Source: Sulfurimonas hongkongensis
GTDB taxonomy: Bacteria; Campylobacterota; Campylobacteria; Campylobacterales; Sulfurimonadaceae
DNA length: 64,000 nt
Reading direction: 5' to 3'
Assembly (NCBI RefSeq): GCF_000445475.1
Contig: NZ_AUPZ01000003.1
Span: 24,662-88,661, forward strand
Part shown: in pieces, positions 1-7,940 of the stretch
Layout: every line of letters begins with the position of its first letter
How positions within the stretch are numbered: position 1 is the first letter of the stretch
Translations under genes and position numbers: made by a program
Notes under the pieces: model-generated
The model's database searches: none
The model's input: the letters and a program-made list of their open reading frames with translations, nothing else
Told to the model about the DNA's origin: nothing

Positions 1-188
1 GAGCTTGTTTTTGAAATAGTATTTGATGCTTTTTCGTCTTCTAGCGAGAGAACAATTGCACCATTTGCTGGTTTATCTTTTGTTACAACACCTTTTAAGA
101 GCTGTGAAAAAGATAGATTAGACTCTTTATCTGGAGCTCCAAGAGGAGATGACGCCTTAGCATCACTTTTTGCACTTACAACAATCAT
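1..188 (-). CDS. N-terminal part of a protein cut by the window edge, possibly flagellar hook-length control (FliK-like)
   Basis: A reading frame starts at an ATG at 186-188, six bases after a good AAGGAG ribosome site, and runs off the left edge, so only about 62 residues are visible. They begin MIVVSAKSDAKASSPLGAP and are hydrophilic, rich in Ser, Ala and Lys, with no signal peptide and no membrane segment. A disordered start with a short SFSQLLKGV stretch resembles the N-termini of flagellar hook-length control proteins in this phylum, but no diagnostic domain is in view. The name is a guess; that a real gene starts here is much more certain. Confidence 0.5.
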   Translation of the reverse strand, partial: MIVVSAKSDAKASSPLGAPDKESNLSFSQLLKGVVTKDKPANGAIVLSLEDEKASNTISKTS

Positions 189-283
189 CTTTTACTCCTT
201 GGCAATTTTTAGTTATCTAGCATTAATTATTCCAAATAGATATATTGATTTAAAAGATATATGGTTTTGTCGATGTTAGGTTT

Positions 284-547
284 ATGAAAAATATACTTTT
301 TTTAATCATGCCAGCTCTTCTTTTCTCACAAAGCCCATTTGATACTCCTAAAAATAGGCAATTTAATTTTTTGGCTTTTGAGAAGAAGCAGAGTATAGAG
401 ACGCAGGAAGCTGCAAAAAACCCTAAGATAAAGTGTAGATTGGTTTGTGATAAGAAGATTTATAAAGAGCAAAAAATATCAGAGGCTATAGAATTTTACA
501 AAAACTCCAAGATCTATAAGTTTGATTACTCAAGTATGTCTAAGTAG
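284..547 (+). CDS. Small secreted protein of unknown function
   Basis: An 87-residue protein with a typical N-terminal signal peptide (MKNILFLIMPALLFSQ) and no lipobox, so it is probably periplasmic. The mature part is hydrophilic and has two cysteines (C51 and C55, in CRLVC) that could form a disulfide or bind metal. I recognise no family. Its 3' end overlaps the end of the convergent gene by 22 bases. It is divergent from the possible fliK gene, about 95 bases away, so a link with flagella or the cell envelope is possible but unproven. Confidence 0.6.
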   Translation: MKNILFLIMPALLFSQSPFDTPKNRQFNFLAFEKKQSIETQEAAKNPKIKCRLVCDKKIYKEQKISEAIEFYKNSKIYKFDYSSMSK

Positions 548-936
548 TCTATATTTTTTTTACAAAAGTGTTTAACACTATTTTGCAAAACCGCCACAAG
601 TTCATCAGCATTTTCTCCATCAACAGGATAGCTAATCAAAAAAGAGTTTAAAAAAACTCCATATTTTTCATCTAGTTGTTTTTTCACTATCTCTGCACCA
701 TATTTATCTGTATATGGAAGAACAAAAAAGTAGTCTTTTTTATAGTTTGCTATAGTATCAGATGTTCTAAGTGTATTTGATAGTGTGTCTGAAATATTAA
801 CTTTTTGAACTTTAGAAAAGTCACAATAGAGTATAGTAAAACTCTCTGCCCTGTTTTCATCTAACCTGTCGGCTATACCGATATTTAAGCGAAGCAGTTG
901 TTTAAAGTCTGCAAATTGAAAGTGAATACCAGCCAT
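526..936 (-). CDS. Small GGDEF-like protein, probably without cyclase activity
   Basis: A 136-residue soluble protein. The pattern of a beta strand (FTILYCDFSKV), then NTLRTSDTIANYKKDYFFVLP, then a helix resembles the half of a GGDEF domain that runs from 'R.SD...R.GGDEF..LLP' onward. The GGDEF loop itself is replaced by YKKDYF, so the catalytic Gly-Gly and acidic residues are missing. I infer a degenerate nucleotidyl-cyclase fold that acts as a structural or c-di-GMP-sensing module, if it has that fold at all. It stands alone, overlaps the convergent secreted-protein gene at its 3' end, and is followed upstream by the PP-loop gene on the same strand. Confidence 0.55.
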   Translation of the reverse strand: MAGIHFQFADFKQLLRLNIGIADRLDENRAESFTILYCDFSKVQKVNISDTLSNTLRTSDTIANYKKDYFFVLPYTDKYGAEIVKKQLDEKYGVFLNSFLISYPVDGENADELVAVLQNSVKHFCKKNIDYLDILE

Positions 937-1000
937 AATAAACTCCTAAATAGACTCAAAACTTCTTATATATTTTAATTTCTTTATAGTATAGCCAAAT

Positions 1001-1978
1001 CTACAAAATTGTAAAAGCTTCTATATCTTGTCTTGAGCTGTATGGCGAGCTTTTCAACTCTTCTTTATCAAAAAGGAGTCTATAAGTAGCCCCTTCATCC
1101 GCCTTAGTATATGTCAAGATTACTTTTGCAGCTAACTCCTTATCACTATCACTTGCATTTTTACTCAGTAGTGAGTGAGGTCCGGGAATCCCAAGAGTTC
1201 TTATGTGATAAAATTTATCGTTATCTATCTCTTGTAAGTAAGCATTTTCTTCTTTGTTTCTTCCCACAACAAGCTTCGCACCATCTGGTAAGCGAAGGTG
1301 TCTTCCAAACTTCATTACTGGGATATCTTTTACCTCAAACTTATCATACTTTATAAAGTCTCGCATCTTCTTTCCAAAGTTCTCATCTGTAAGTAAACAA
1401 CCTCCACCCGGGCTTTCAAAGTCAGCAAGCCCTATCTCACTTGCAAGTTGGAGTTGTCTATCACGACTTCTCCCACTGATGGACTCAAGCCTTTCTCTAT
1501 CTACCCAACCACTCTTCTCAGCAATAGTTGGTTCTAATAATTTTGCAGACATTGGACGCAAAAGAAGTCCATCACAGTTACTCTCATTTAAAACAGTTTG
1601 AAGAGCATCTCTGTTTTGGCTCATTGGACGTTGACCTAAAACTTCTCCGCTTATCAAAAAGCTAGCACCCTCAACTTCCATGATTCTTTTTGCAACTGCA
1701 AACATCTTTGCATGGCAGTCGATGCAAGGGTTGAAGTTTTTTCCATAACCATGTTTTGGATCAAAGAGCACATCTTGCAAAAATTCACTCTGTATATCTA
1801 TAACCATAAGTTCAGCACCAACTTGATCACACATACTTTGCATATGCTCTTGTCTATCTTTTGTACTTCCAAAACCTGTAGAGATATTTAGAGCTAAAAC
1901 TTCTATCCCTTGGTCTAAGATAAGTTTCATCGCTAGTGTTGAGTCAAGTCCACCGCTAAAGAGTGCTATTGCTTTCAT
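1001..1978 (-). CDS. PP-loop ATPase of the tRNA-thiolase type (ThiI/MnmA-like) with C-terminal RNA-binding-like region
   Basis: A 325-residue protein. Residues 8-13 (SGGLDS) are the PP-loop that binds ATP in the adenylating enzymes that thiolate tRNA. A CIDC pair at C85 and C88 and the SGEVLGQRPMSQNRDAL stretch are typical of ThiI/MnmA-like proteins common in Campylobacterota and archaea. The C-terminal third (from about residue 190, starting GGGCLLTDENF) fits the small domain that accompanies this subfamily. The expected role is activation of a uridine in tRNA for sulfur insertion, in the cytoplasm. The exact target is unknown, and it lacks the THUMP domain of true ThiI. It is separated by 44 bases from dnaG, which lies upstream on the other side at higher coordinates on the same strand. 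Confidence 0.75.
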   Translation of the reverse strand: MKAIALFSGGLDSTLAMKLILDQGIEVLALNISTGFGSTKDRQEHMQSMCDQVGAELMVIDIQSEFLQDVLFDPKHGYGKNFNPCIDCHAKMFAVAKRIMEVEGASFLISGEVLGQRPMSQNRDALQTVLNESNCDGLLLRPMSAKLLEPTIAEKSGWVDRERLESISGRSRDRQLQLASEIGLADFESPGGGCLLTDENFGKKMRDFIKYDKFEVKDIPVMKFGRHLRLPDGAKLVVGRNKEENAYLQEIDNDKFYHIRTLGIPGPHSLLSKNASDSDKELAAKVILTYTKADEGATYRLLFDKEELKSSPYSSRQDIEAFTIL

Positions 1979-2022
1979 TTGCTACCTTTTGCTTTTTATA
2001 ATTTTACCATTATAATAACTTT

Positions 2023-3681
2023 TTATGATTTAAAAGCGACTAATTCGCCTTTTTTGAGCTTTGCAATTTTATCACGGATTTTGCGAATATTAAAAGCTTT
2101 TTTCTCAAAAGGTATTGAGCTTTGATTGTTTATAGTTCTTAATTCTCTTTCATAATACTTACTTAAGAAAGCTATAAGTTCATTTTTTAGGGCATCTTCA
2201 TCTTTTAGAGCTTGTATCTTGTCATCAACTATTATCGCCATCAAAGCTGGTTCATCAACTCTTCCTTGAAGTGCTAAGACAAACTCTCTTGAGTGAAACT
2301 GCAAAAGTGAAGCATCAAGCACATCTAGGATTTGATCTATAAACTCTGGATGCTCTAAAATGGTTTTGATAAGTGTTAGTTCCCACATATCTTTATGAGT
2401 GTTTTTTTGCATAAGGGGGGAGTTGTTTTGATTCGTATCTTGTGAGAACTTAAGCAGAGATGGGCTAACACCCAAACCGCCTAGTCTTGATGCAAGAAAA
2501 GTTTTATACTCCTCTTGGAGGATTGGTGAGAGTGTTTTTAAGTAAGCCACTCCCTCTTGCATACACTCCTCCTTAGCTTTTGGATCTCTTAAATCATAAA
2601 GCGATAACAACTCTTCTAGAACAAACTCTATAAAAGGCTTTGGCTTTCTTATCATAGTAGCTAACTCATCTATGGCACCTTTTTGCACCATATCCGCAGG
2701 GTCCTCTCCATCACTAAAAATAATAACTCCGCCTCTAAAACCACCAACACTAAGAAGCTTTGATGCCTTTAGTGCAGCGGCTCGACCTGCACTGTCTCCA
2801 TCGTAAGCCATCACAACTCTTGGTTCACCCTTTCTTAAAAGTGGTAGATGTTGTGGAGTTAGTGCAGTTCCAAGAGTTGCAACTGCATTTGTAAATCCAG
2901 CTTGATGGAGCATTATAACATCTAGGTAACCCTCTGTTATAATTATCTCTTTTGTTTTATATAGTGTTTGTTTGGCGTGATGATAAGCATAGAGCAGACG
3001 AGACTTGTTGTAGTAGGCTGTCTCTGGAGAGTTTACATACTTTGCTTGATGCCCAGTTATGGTTCTTCCACCAAAACCTACGATAGAGCCATTTGCAGAG
3101 TGGATTGGAAAGGTTATTCTCTCTATAAACCTAGCAAAACTTCTACCACCATCATAACCCACAACCCCCATATCTATAGCCTCACTAAGTAAAAATCCTT
3201 GTGAGTTTATGTAGTTTAGTGTAGAGTTAGAATCAGGTGCATAGCCTATGCCAAACTTCTCGATACTACTCTCATAGATGCCTCGCTCTTTTATATACTC
3301 TAGTGCTTCTTGCTTTGTAGTTAGAAGATTTTGGTACCACTCATTTAGTTTATCCATAACTTGTGAGCGAGGTTTGTTATGTTTGTTATCTGTGTGTGTT
3401 AGTGTGAAGTTATAACTATCTGCTAGTTTTTCTAATGCTTCTGGGTAGTTTAGTTTTTCATACTCCATAACAAACTTGATGCTATCGCCACCAGCTCCAC
3501 ATCCAAAACAGTGATATATCCCCTTTGCTGGGCTTACAACAAAAGAGGGAGAATTTTCATCATGAAAAGGGCAAGGTGCTTTGAAATTTGCACCTGCTTT
3601 TTTTAGCTCAATATATGAACCAACCACATCAACAATATCAAGTCTGGATTTTAGTGTATCTATGGAGTCTTGTGTAATCAT
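2023..3681 (-). CDS. dnaG: DNA primase DnaG
   Basis: A 552-residue protein that makes the RNA primers for chromosome replication. Residues 37-61 form the N-terminal zinc-binding domain: C37 and H40 (CPFHDENSPSF), C58 and C61 (CFGCGAGG). The central TOPRIM catalytic core follows, with IITEGYLDVI (catalytic Glu) and VMAYDGDSAG (DGD metal-binding aspartates). The C-terminal third is the helicase-interacting region, divergent as usual. Length is normal for the phylum. It is read in the same direction as the PP-loop gene and may be co-transcribed with the small cysteine-rich gene just upstream (gap 24 bases). Confidence 0.97.
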   Translation of the reverse strand: MITQDSIDTLKSRLDIVDVVGSYIELKKAGANFKAPCPFHDENSPSFVVSPAKGIYHCFGCGAGGDSIKFVMEYEKLNYPEALEKLADSYNFTLTHTDNKHNKPRSQVMDKLNEWYQNLLTTKQEALEYIKERGIYESSIEKFGIGYAPDSNSTLNYINSQGFLLSEAIDMGVVGYDGGRSFARFIERITFPIHSANGSIVGFGGRTITGHQAKYVNSPETAYYNKSRLLYAYHHAKQTLYKTKEIIITEGYLDVIMLHQAGFTNAVATLGTALTPQHLPLLRKGEPRVVMAYDGDSAGRAAALKASKLLSVGGFRGGVIIFSDGEDPADMVQKGAIDELATMIRKPKPFIEFVLEELLSLYDLRDPKAKEECMQEGVAYLKTLSPILQEEYKTFLASRLGGLGVSPSLLKFSQDTNQNNSPLMQKNTHKDMWELTLIKTILEHPEFIDQILDVLDASLLQFHSREFVLALQGRVDEPALMAIIVDDKIQALKDEDALKNELIAFLSKYYERELRTINNQSSIPFEKKAFNIRKIRDKIAKLKKGELVAFKS

Positions 3682-3705
3682 AAAGAGATTATATCAAGTA
3701 TAAGT

Positions 3706-3852
3706 TTACTTTTTTGGTATAAATTTTCCACAGCCTTTTTTTTCTGTACCTTTAAAGGTTTTAAAATTTTTAGAACCCTTTAACCACGCCTCATGACGAG
3801 CACATTTTGAACTATCTATACATTTTTTGTTATCACAAGCTTTATCGCTCAT
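3706..3852 (-). CDS. Small cysteine-rich basic protein of unknown function
   Basis: A 48-residue frame beginning MSDKACDNKKC, with an ATG at 3850-3852 preceded by AGGAAATC. It contains four cysteines (C6, C11, C17 and C41) and one histidine (H20) and is lysine-rich, so a small metal-binding or nucleic-acid-binding fold is plausible. It ends only 24 bases before the dnaG start and has the same direction, so it may be the first gene of a dnaG transcript. I do not recognise the family. It is short enough to be missed by default gene-calling limits. Confidence 0.6.
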   Translation of the reverse strand: MSDKACDNKKCIDSSKCARHEAWLKGSKNFKTFKGTEKKGCGKFIPKK

Positions 3853-3962
3853 TTTGATTTCCTGTAGTTTATTATACGATTTATATGCAAAATTTTATCA
3901 TATTATTTATTTATATATTTTATACTTTGAAGTTATTTTTATTGTTTGAGAAGAGTTTTATA

Positions 3963-3990
3963 TTAAACAGATTCAAAAGAATCTGTTTAA
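3963..3990 (-). terminator. Perfect 12-bp hairpin between small genes
   Basis: The arms TTAAACAGATTC and GAATCTGTTTAA pair perfectly around an AAAA loop. The hairpin lies 22 bases after the stop codon of the small secreted peptide gene at 4013-4144 and 110 bases before the cysteine-rich gene. There is no clear T run on either side, so it could be a terminator or an RNA-stabilising hairpin. Confidence 0.5.
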
Positions 3991-4012
3991 CTGGAGGAAG
4001 AATAAGATCAGA

Positions 4013-4144
4013 TTAGTAAATATCTGTACTTGGGTGGTTAGGTTTACTTATTGGCTCTTTAGTATCTACTGTATCGTAGTGTACTATGTTGTCTGCTTGA
4101 AGAGCACCTAATGTTAACGCTATAAGTAAAATGAACTTTTTCAT
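4013..4144 (-). CDS. Tiny secreted peptide of unknown function
   Basis: A 43-residue frame beginning MKKFILLIALTLGALQADN: a clear signal peptide with likely cleavage after LQA. That leaves a mature peptide of only about 25 residues, rich in Asp, Pro and Thr and ending STDIY. The ATG is at 4142-4144 with AAAGGATACAAA upstream as a plausible ribosome site. It is followed by the perfect hairpin at 3963-3990. No family is recognised. Signal peptides of this quality rarely arise by chance, so I regard it as a real exported peptide. Confidence 0.6.
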   Translation of the reverse strand: MKKFILLIALTLGALQADNIVHYDTVDTKEPISKPNHPSTDIY

Positions 4145-4325
4145 TTTGTATCCTTTGTTAAGAGCGCATTACGCTCTAGTATTTTTAAATCAGACAAAGT
4201 TTATCCTATTTAGAGATAACAGGCATTGACTTATATCAAGAAAGGGCTAAAAAGTTCAATAAATTACTCAAAATACAGTTTTTAGTGATTTTTATGTCTT
4301 AAAAATCTAGTTTAGATAAAGATTA

Positions 4326-4334
4326 TGGTATACT
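4326..4334 (+). promoter_or_regulatory. Extended -10 promoter element for rpsU
   Basis: TGG followed by TATACT is a good extended -10 hexamer, 40 bases before the rpsU start codon, in AT-rich DNA. The -35 region is poorly defined, as is usual for housekeeping promoters in this phylum. Confidence 0.5.
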
Positions 4335-4373
4335 CCAAATCTCGAAAATTTAAAAGAAAGTAGGTGATGTGAT

Positions 4374-4586
4374 ATGCCAGGTATCGTACTACGCAGTGAT
4401 GATAACTTTGATGCAGCTTACCGCCGTTTCAAGAAGCAGACTGACCGTAACTTAATCGTTACAGAAGCTCGTGCTCGCCGTTTCCATGAAACTGAAACAG
4501 AAAAGCGTAAGAAGTTCAAAATTGCATCTCGTAAGAAAATGCTTAAGCGTCTTTATATGATGAGACGCTACGAATCACGCCTCTAG
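4374..4586 (+). CDS. rpsU: 30S ribosomal protein S21
   Basis: A 70-residue, very basic protein with the S21 pattern: [21 protein letters not shown] at the start, an Arg/Lys-rich helical middle, and [13 protein letters not shown] at the end. S21 sits on the 30S platform near the anti-Shine-Dalgarno sequence and assists initiation. The gene is read alone, with its own promoter-like element and a strong terminator. Codon use is more GC-rich than its neighbours (CGT and CGC arginines), as expected of a highly expressed ribosomal gene. Confidence 0.98.
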   Translation: MPGIVLRSDDNFDAAYRRFKKQTDRNLIVTEARARRFHETETEKRKKFKIASRKKMLKRLYMMRRYESRL

Positions 4587-4591
4587 CAAGC

Positions 4592-4611
4592 TAAAGCCCT
4601 TCGGGGCTTTA
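4592..4611 (+). terminator. rpsU terminator hairpin with UUCG loop
   Basis: TAAAGCCC and GGGCTTTA form an 8-bp perfect stem closed by a stable TTCG tetraloop, six bases after the rpsU stop codon. Confidence 0.8.
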
Positions 4612-4842
4612 CTTATCTTCTTCAAGCACTCCAAAATTCTGCTTCTATCCCATCTATAACCACTCATCAAAAAATTTGCTAAATAACTTCATATGCCTAT
4701 CTTTATACTATTTATCTAAATAAATGTATCTTTGATTAAACATTTATGATACAACATTGCTTAATCAAATATACAAAAGAGATAGTATGCTAGAAAAATT
4801 ATTTAAAAAATCCTATCAAATATTTATTTTTTACGCTTCTAC

Positions 4843-5940
4843 TTATAGTTTTCCATACATCTCATTATATAGACTAAGAGCGCGTCTGTCACTCATATGT
4901 GCGATATAATCAGCCACAACCCTATGTTTTTGTTTTTTATCTAGTAACTCATAAAAAAACTTTGGTAACATCTTCTCTTCTTGCATTAGAGCCCCATAGA
5001 GTCCCCTGATGGCTTGTTTGCCTGCAAACATCTTTATAACAATATCTTGATGTTGATAGAGTTTGTTAAAGAGAAGTTTTTTGAGTTTTTTTATCTTTGT
5101 CTCTAACTCTGGAGCAAAACCTACTGGAATCTCATCTTTTGAGCTAATAGTTGCACTCATTACTTCACTACTCTTTATCTTACCTTTTGAATACTCTAAT
5201 AAAGAGTAGATCAGATGGTTTATAAGATGCGAGCTAAAACGATAACGAAACATCTCATCCTCATCTTCTAAGATTCCCTCAGATTTCACTTTTTGAAGTA
5301 TCTCTACTATAAGCTTACTCTCTCTTAAGTCATCAAAATCTATAAGCCCGGAGTTAATCCCATCATCTATATCATGGCTCATATAGGCAATCTCATCGGC
5401 ACGGTCAACTATCATAGCCTCTATAGAGGGATGAGTTTCTAGGTTAAACTTCTCATCAATCCACTCTGGCAAAAAGTTTTTTTTATAAGGATATGAGTGT
5501 TTTAAGATTCCCTCTAAGGTTGCAAAAGTAAGATTTAACCCATCAAAGCCTTTATAGCGTTTCTCTAAAGATGAGACTACTCTAAAACTTTGAAAGTTAT
5601 GTTCAAACCCATTTTTAAAGCCATCTTTTCTCAAACACTCATCCAAAGTATCACCCCCGATGTGTCCAAAAGGAGTATGCCCTAAGTCATGAGCTAGAGC
5701 AATGGCTTCTGCTAAAGACTCGTTTAGCCCAAAATGTGAAGTAATAGAGCGAGCGATTTGCGAGACTTCTATGGAGTGAGTTAGGCGTGTGCGAAAAAAA
5801 TCTCCCTCTTGGTTTAAAAAGACTTGAGTCTTATACTCTAACTTTCTAAAACTCCCAGAGTGGATGATTCTATCTCTATCTCTTGCGTAAGGATTTCTAA
5901 AATCCTTATCTATCTTATAAAATCGCTCGTTGGCTTGCAT
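4843..5940 (-). CDS. dgt: dGTP triphosphohydrolase family (HD domain)
   Basis: A 365-residue HD-superfamily hydrolase. H55 (in RLTHSIEVS) and H84-D85 (AHDLGHTPFGH) are the metal-binding His and His-Asp pair, and the later MSHDIDDGINSG supplies the last Asp. The family cleaves dNTPs, classically dGTP, to the nucleoside plus triphosphate, controlling the dNTP pool. The shorter bacterial form (about 370 residues) is usual here, against about 505 in E. coli. Its start codon overlaps the phnA stop by one base (TAATG), so the two are translationally coupled. Confidence 0.93.
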   Translation of the reverse strand: MQANERFYKIDKDFRNPYARDRDRIIHSGSFRKLEYKTQVFLNQEGDFFRTRLTHSIEVSQIARSITSHFGLNESLAEAIALAHDLGHTPFGHIGGDTLDECLRKDGFKNGFEHNFQSFRVVSSLEKRYKGFDGLNLTFATLEGILKHSYPYKKNFLPEWIDEKFNLETHPSIEAMIVDRADEIAYMSHDIDDGINSGLIDFDDLRESKLIVEILQKVKSEGILEDEDEMFRYRFSSHLINHLIYSLLEYSKGKIKSSEVMSATISSKDEIPVGFAPELETKIKKLKKLLFNKLYQHQDIVIKMFAGKQAIRGLYGALMQEEKMLPKFFYELLDKKQKHRVVADYIAHMSDRRALSLYNEMYGKL

Positions 5941-6506
5941 TAAGATTTTTTCAAAAATTTTGTTAGTATTTGAATCTTTACACCATTTACACGACCCTCT
6001 ATAAGCTCGCTATTGTTGTGAACAAGTGCTATGTTTCTAACTGCTGTTCCTCTTTTTGCAGTAAAAGTAGTACCTTTTACATCTAAATCTTTTGTGATTA
6101 CAACAGTATCTCCAGTTTGTAAAACTACACCATTTGCATCTTTATGCACAGGTACATCATCCGCCAAACTAACATCTGTCAAACCTGCATCAGCATAAGC
6201 TTTTAACGCATCGTCCATATAGATCATATCTATTAAGTCTTGGCGACCTAGTGCAGTTAGGAGTCTATAAGAGACCGCTTGAACTACTGGTATCTCACTC
6301 CACATGCTATCGTTTAAACAGTTTAAGTGTGTCTCATCTAAAAGATTTGTATCTTGGATTTGTGGTGCACATTTGCTACAAACATAGATAGCTGTGTTTG
6401 CACTGGCATCTGATGGTGCGATTTCTAAAACGCTCAAGCCCTCGCTACTTCCACACAACTCACAAACTCCGCCGCTTCTTTTTTGTAACTCTTCTTCTAT
6501 ACTCAT
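5940..6506 (-). CDS. phnA: PhnA/YjdM-family zinc-ribbon protein
   Basis: A 188-residue protein. The N-terminal zinc ribbon has two CxxC pairs (CELCG near residue 15 and CSKC near 43). The C-terminal PhnA domain is GDTVVITKDLDVKGTTF...RGTAVRNI, ending IQILTKFLKKS. It was named for the phosphonate operon of E. coli, but the family is widespread and its function is not established; phosphonoacetate hydrolase activity belongs to a different PhnA. There are no phosphonate genes nearby. It is coupled to dgt downstream by a TAATG overlap. Confidence 0.88.
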   Translation of the reverse strand: MSIEEELQKRSGGVCELCGSSEGLSVLEIAPSDASANTAIYVCSKCAPQIQDTNLLDETHLNCLNDSMWSEIPVVQAVSYRLLTALGRQDLIDMIYMDDALKAYADAGLTDVSLADDVPVHKDANGVVLQTGDTVVITKDLDVKGTTFTAKRGTAVRNIALVHNNSELIEGRVNGVKIQILTKFLKKS

Positions 6507-6553
6507 TTTCTTGCCTTTTTAAATTAATATTGCAATTATAGCCCAAATATCTT

Positions 6554-7717
6554 TTAACCTTTAATAACTTGGTTTCTTCCCGCTTTTTTAGCCTTATAGA
6601 GCGCATTATCTGCTCTTTTCATAACCGCAAAAGGGTCTTTGTCTTTTTGTGAGTTTTGAGTAACTCCAGCTGAAATATTTATATATATCTTTTTGACACT
6701 CTTTCTATTTCTCACACTAAAAGGAGTAGTTGCTATCTGCTGTCTTAAATTATCCACATGAACAAGAGACTCACTTGTCTCCTTTGATGGAAAAAGTATC
6801 ACAAACTCTTCTCCACCATATCTGTAAGCTTTTCCTCCGCCACTAACCTCTCTAAACTTAGATGCGACCATCTTTAAAACTTCATCACCAGTGTCGTGTC
6901 CATAAGTATCGTTAAACTTTTTGAAAAAATCTATATCGCACATCGCCAAAGAGTACTTTCTTCCAAGCTTTGCCATATCTTCAATCATAGCCCTACGACC
7001 TGGTAAAGATGTAAGCTCATCATAAAAAGCAAGTCTATAAGACTCGCGAATCAAAAGCACAAAAATTATAGTAGTAAATGCTAAAAAAGCCACCTCAGTT
7101 GCATTTGGAGTCTTTAAAAAATAAAGTCCCCCATAAAAAGTCAAAAGAAGAATAAAAAAAGAAGTAGCGTACATCAGATATCTGCCAAACAAGACCAAAG
7201 CGAGCATTACAAACAAAACAAAGATGCCAATGGCAATACTAAGGTCTTTTAGTGGGTAAAAGTTTGCAGTAAAGAGTTTTATACTTAAGTAGGTCTCTAT
7301 GCTCTCTTTTGGATAGTAGAGCAGATAAAACACTAGAGATATCTCTAGCAAAACAAAAACAATTTTTAAGATACCCCAAAAAGAGAATAGTCCCCTCTCT
7401 TTAAAAATCAAAAAAAACATTAGATGCAGAGGGTAAAGCATAGATGCATACATAAACAGAAGTGTTGCTTTTTTGGCATCAAAGTATTCAAATCCTAGAT
7501 AAATCAAGATAAGGGGAATGATTACAAATATAAATCTGTTACGATTAAAGTGCCACGAAACCCAGATAACTAGGAGACTAAACCCATAAAAAAGATAAAC
7601 AACTATATCAAAAAGAATCTCAGGCATCTTTTGTGCATTGTAGAGAATAACTGCAAAAACAGAGGCTATAAAGAGCGGTATTAGTAAGTTTAAAGAGATA
7701 GCTTTGATCTGGTTCAC
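6554..7717 (-). CDS. Membrane-bound diguanylate cyclase
   Basis: A 387-residue protein. About eight hydrophobic segments fill residues 1-225 (a 7TM-like sensor region with no recognisable ligand domain). A GGDEF domain follows, beginning YDELTSLPGRRAM, with an intact active-site loop GGEEF at 301-305 and ISAGVT afterward. No RxxD inhibitory site precedes the loop, so product inhibition may be absent. It should make c-di-GMP from two GTP. It starts with GTG at 7715-7717, two bases after the lipoprotein gene's stop, in one likely transcript with thyX and the lipoprotein. Confidence 0.9.
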   Translation of the reverse strand: MNQIKAISLNLLIPLFIASVFAVILYNAQKMPEILFDIVVYLFYGFSLLVIWVSWHFNRNRFIFVIIPLILIYLGFEYFDAKKATLLFMYASMLYPLHLMFFLIFKERGLFSFWGILKIVFVLLEISLVFYLLYYPKESIETYLSIKLFTANFYPLKDLSIAIGIFVLFVMLALVLFGRYLMYATSFFILLLTFYGGLYFLKTPNATEVAFLAFTTIIFVLLIRESYRLAFYDELTSLPGRRAMIEDMAKLGRKYSLAMCDIDFFKKFNDTYGHDTGDEVLKMVASKFREVSGGGKAYRYGGEEFVILFPSKETSESLVHVDNLRQQIATTPFSVRNRKSVKKIYINISAGVTQNSQKDKDPFAVMKRADNALYKAKKAGRNQVIKG

Positions 7718-7719
7718 GG

Positions 7720-7938
7720 CTACTCTTTGTTAAACTCTACTATATCTTCTTTACTTTGCACTTTATTGCGTTTTGTGTTATCAAAGGCTTTTTGTGCCTC
7801 TTGTTCATCGTAGTTTCTACACTCTTGGGGCATAATGCTGTTTGGGTCTTTTGCTATTTGATCACACATGCTTGCATTAAACTTCATGTTTGAGCATCCA
7901 CTAAAAATAAGTGCCATTAAAATTAAATATTTATGCAT
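7720..7938 (-). CDS. Small lipoprotein of unknown function
   Basis: A 72-residue protein from the ATG at 7936-7938: MHKYLILMALIFSGCSN is a lipoprotein signal peptide with lipobox FSGC, so Cys15 would be lipidated. The mature part is about 58 residues, hydrophilic, with two more cysteines and several Asn/Gln/Glu. A longer in-frame start lies inside thyX and would destroy the signal peptide, so I reject it. The start follows the thyX stop almost directly, and the diguanylate cyclase follows two bases after its end. Confidence 0.75.
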   Translation of the reverse strand: MHKYLILMALIFSGCSNMKFNASMCDQIAKDPNSIMPQECRNYDEQEAQKAFDNTKRNKVQSKEDIVEFNKE

Positions 7939-7940
7939 TT

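Noticed and set aside
4788..4910. A short plus-strand frame starting MLEKLFKKSYQIFIF
   Set aside because: It runs into the dgt gene on the other strand and has only a weak start context. It could be the remnant of a lost gene, but nothing supports a product.
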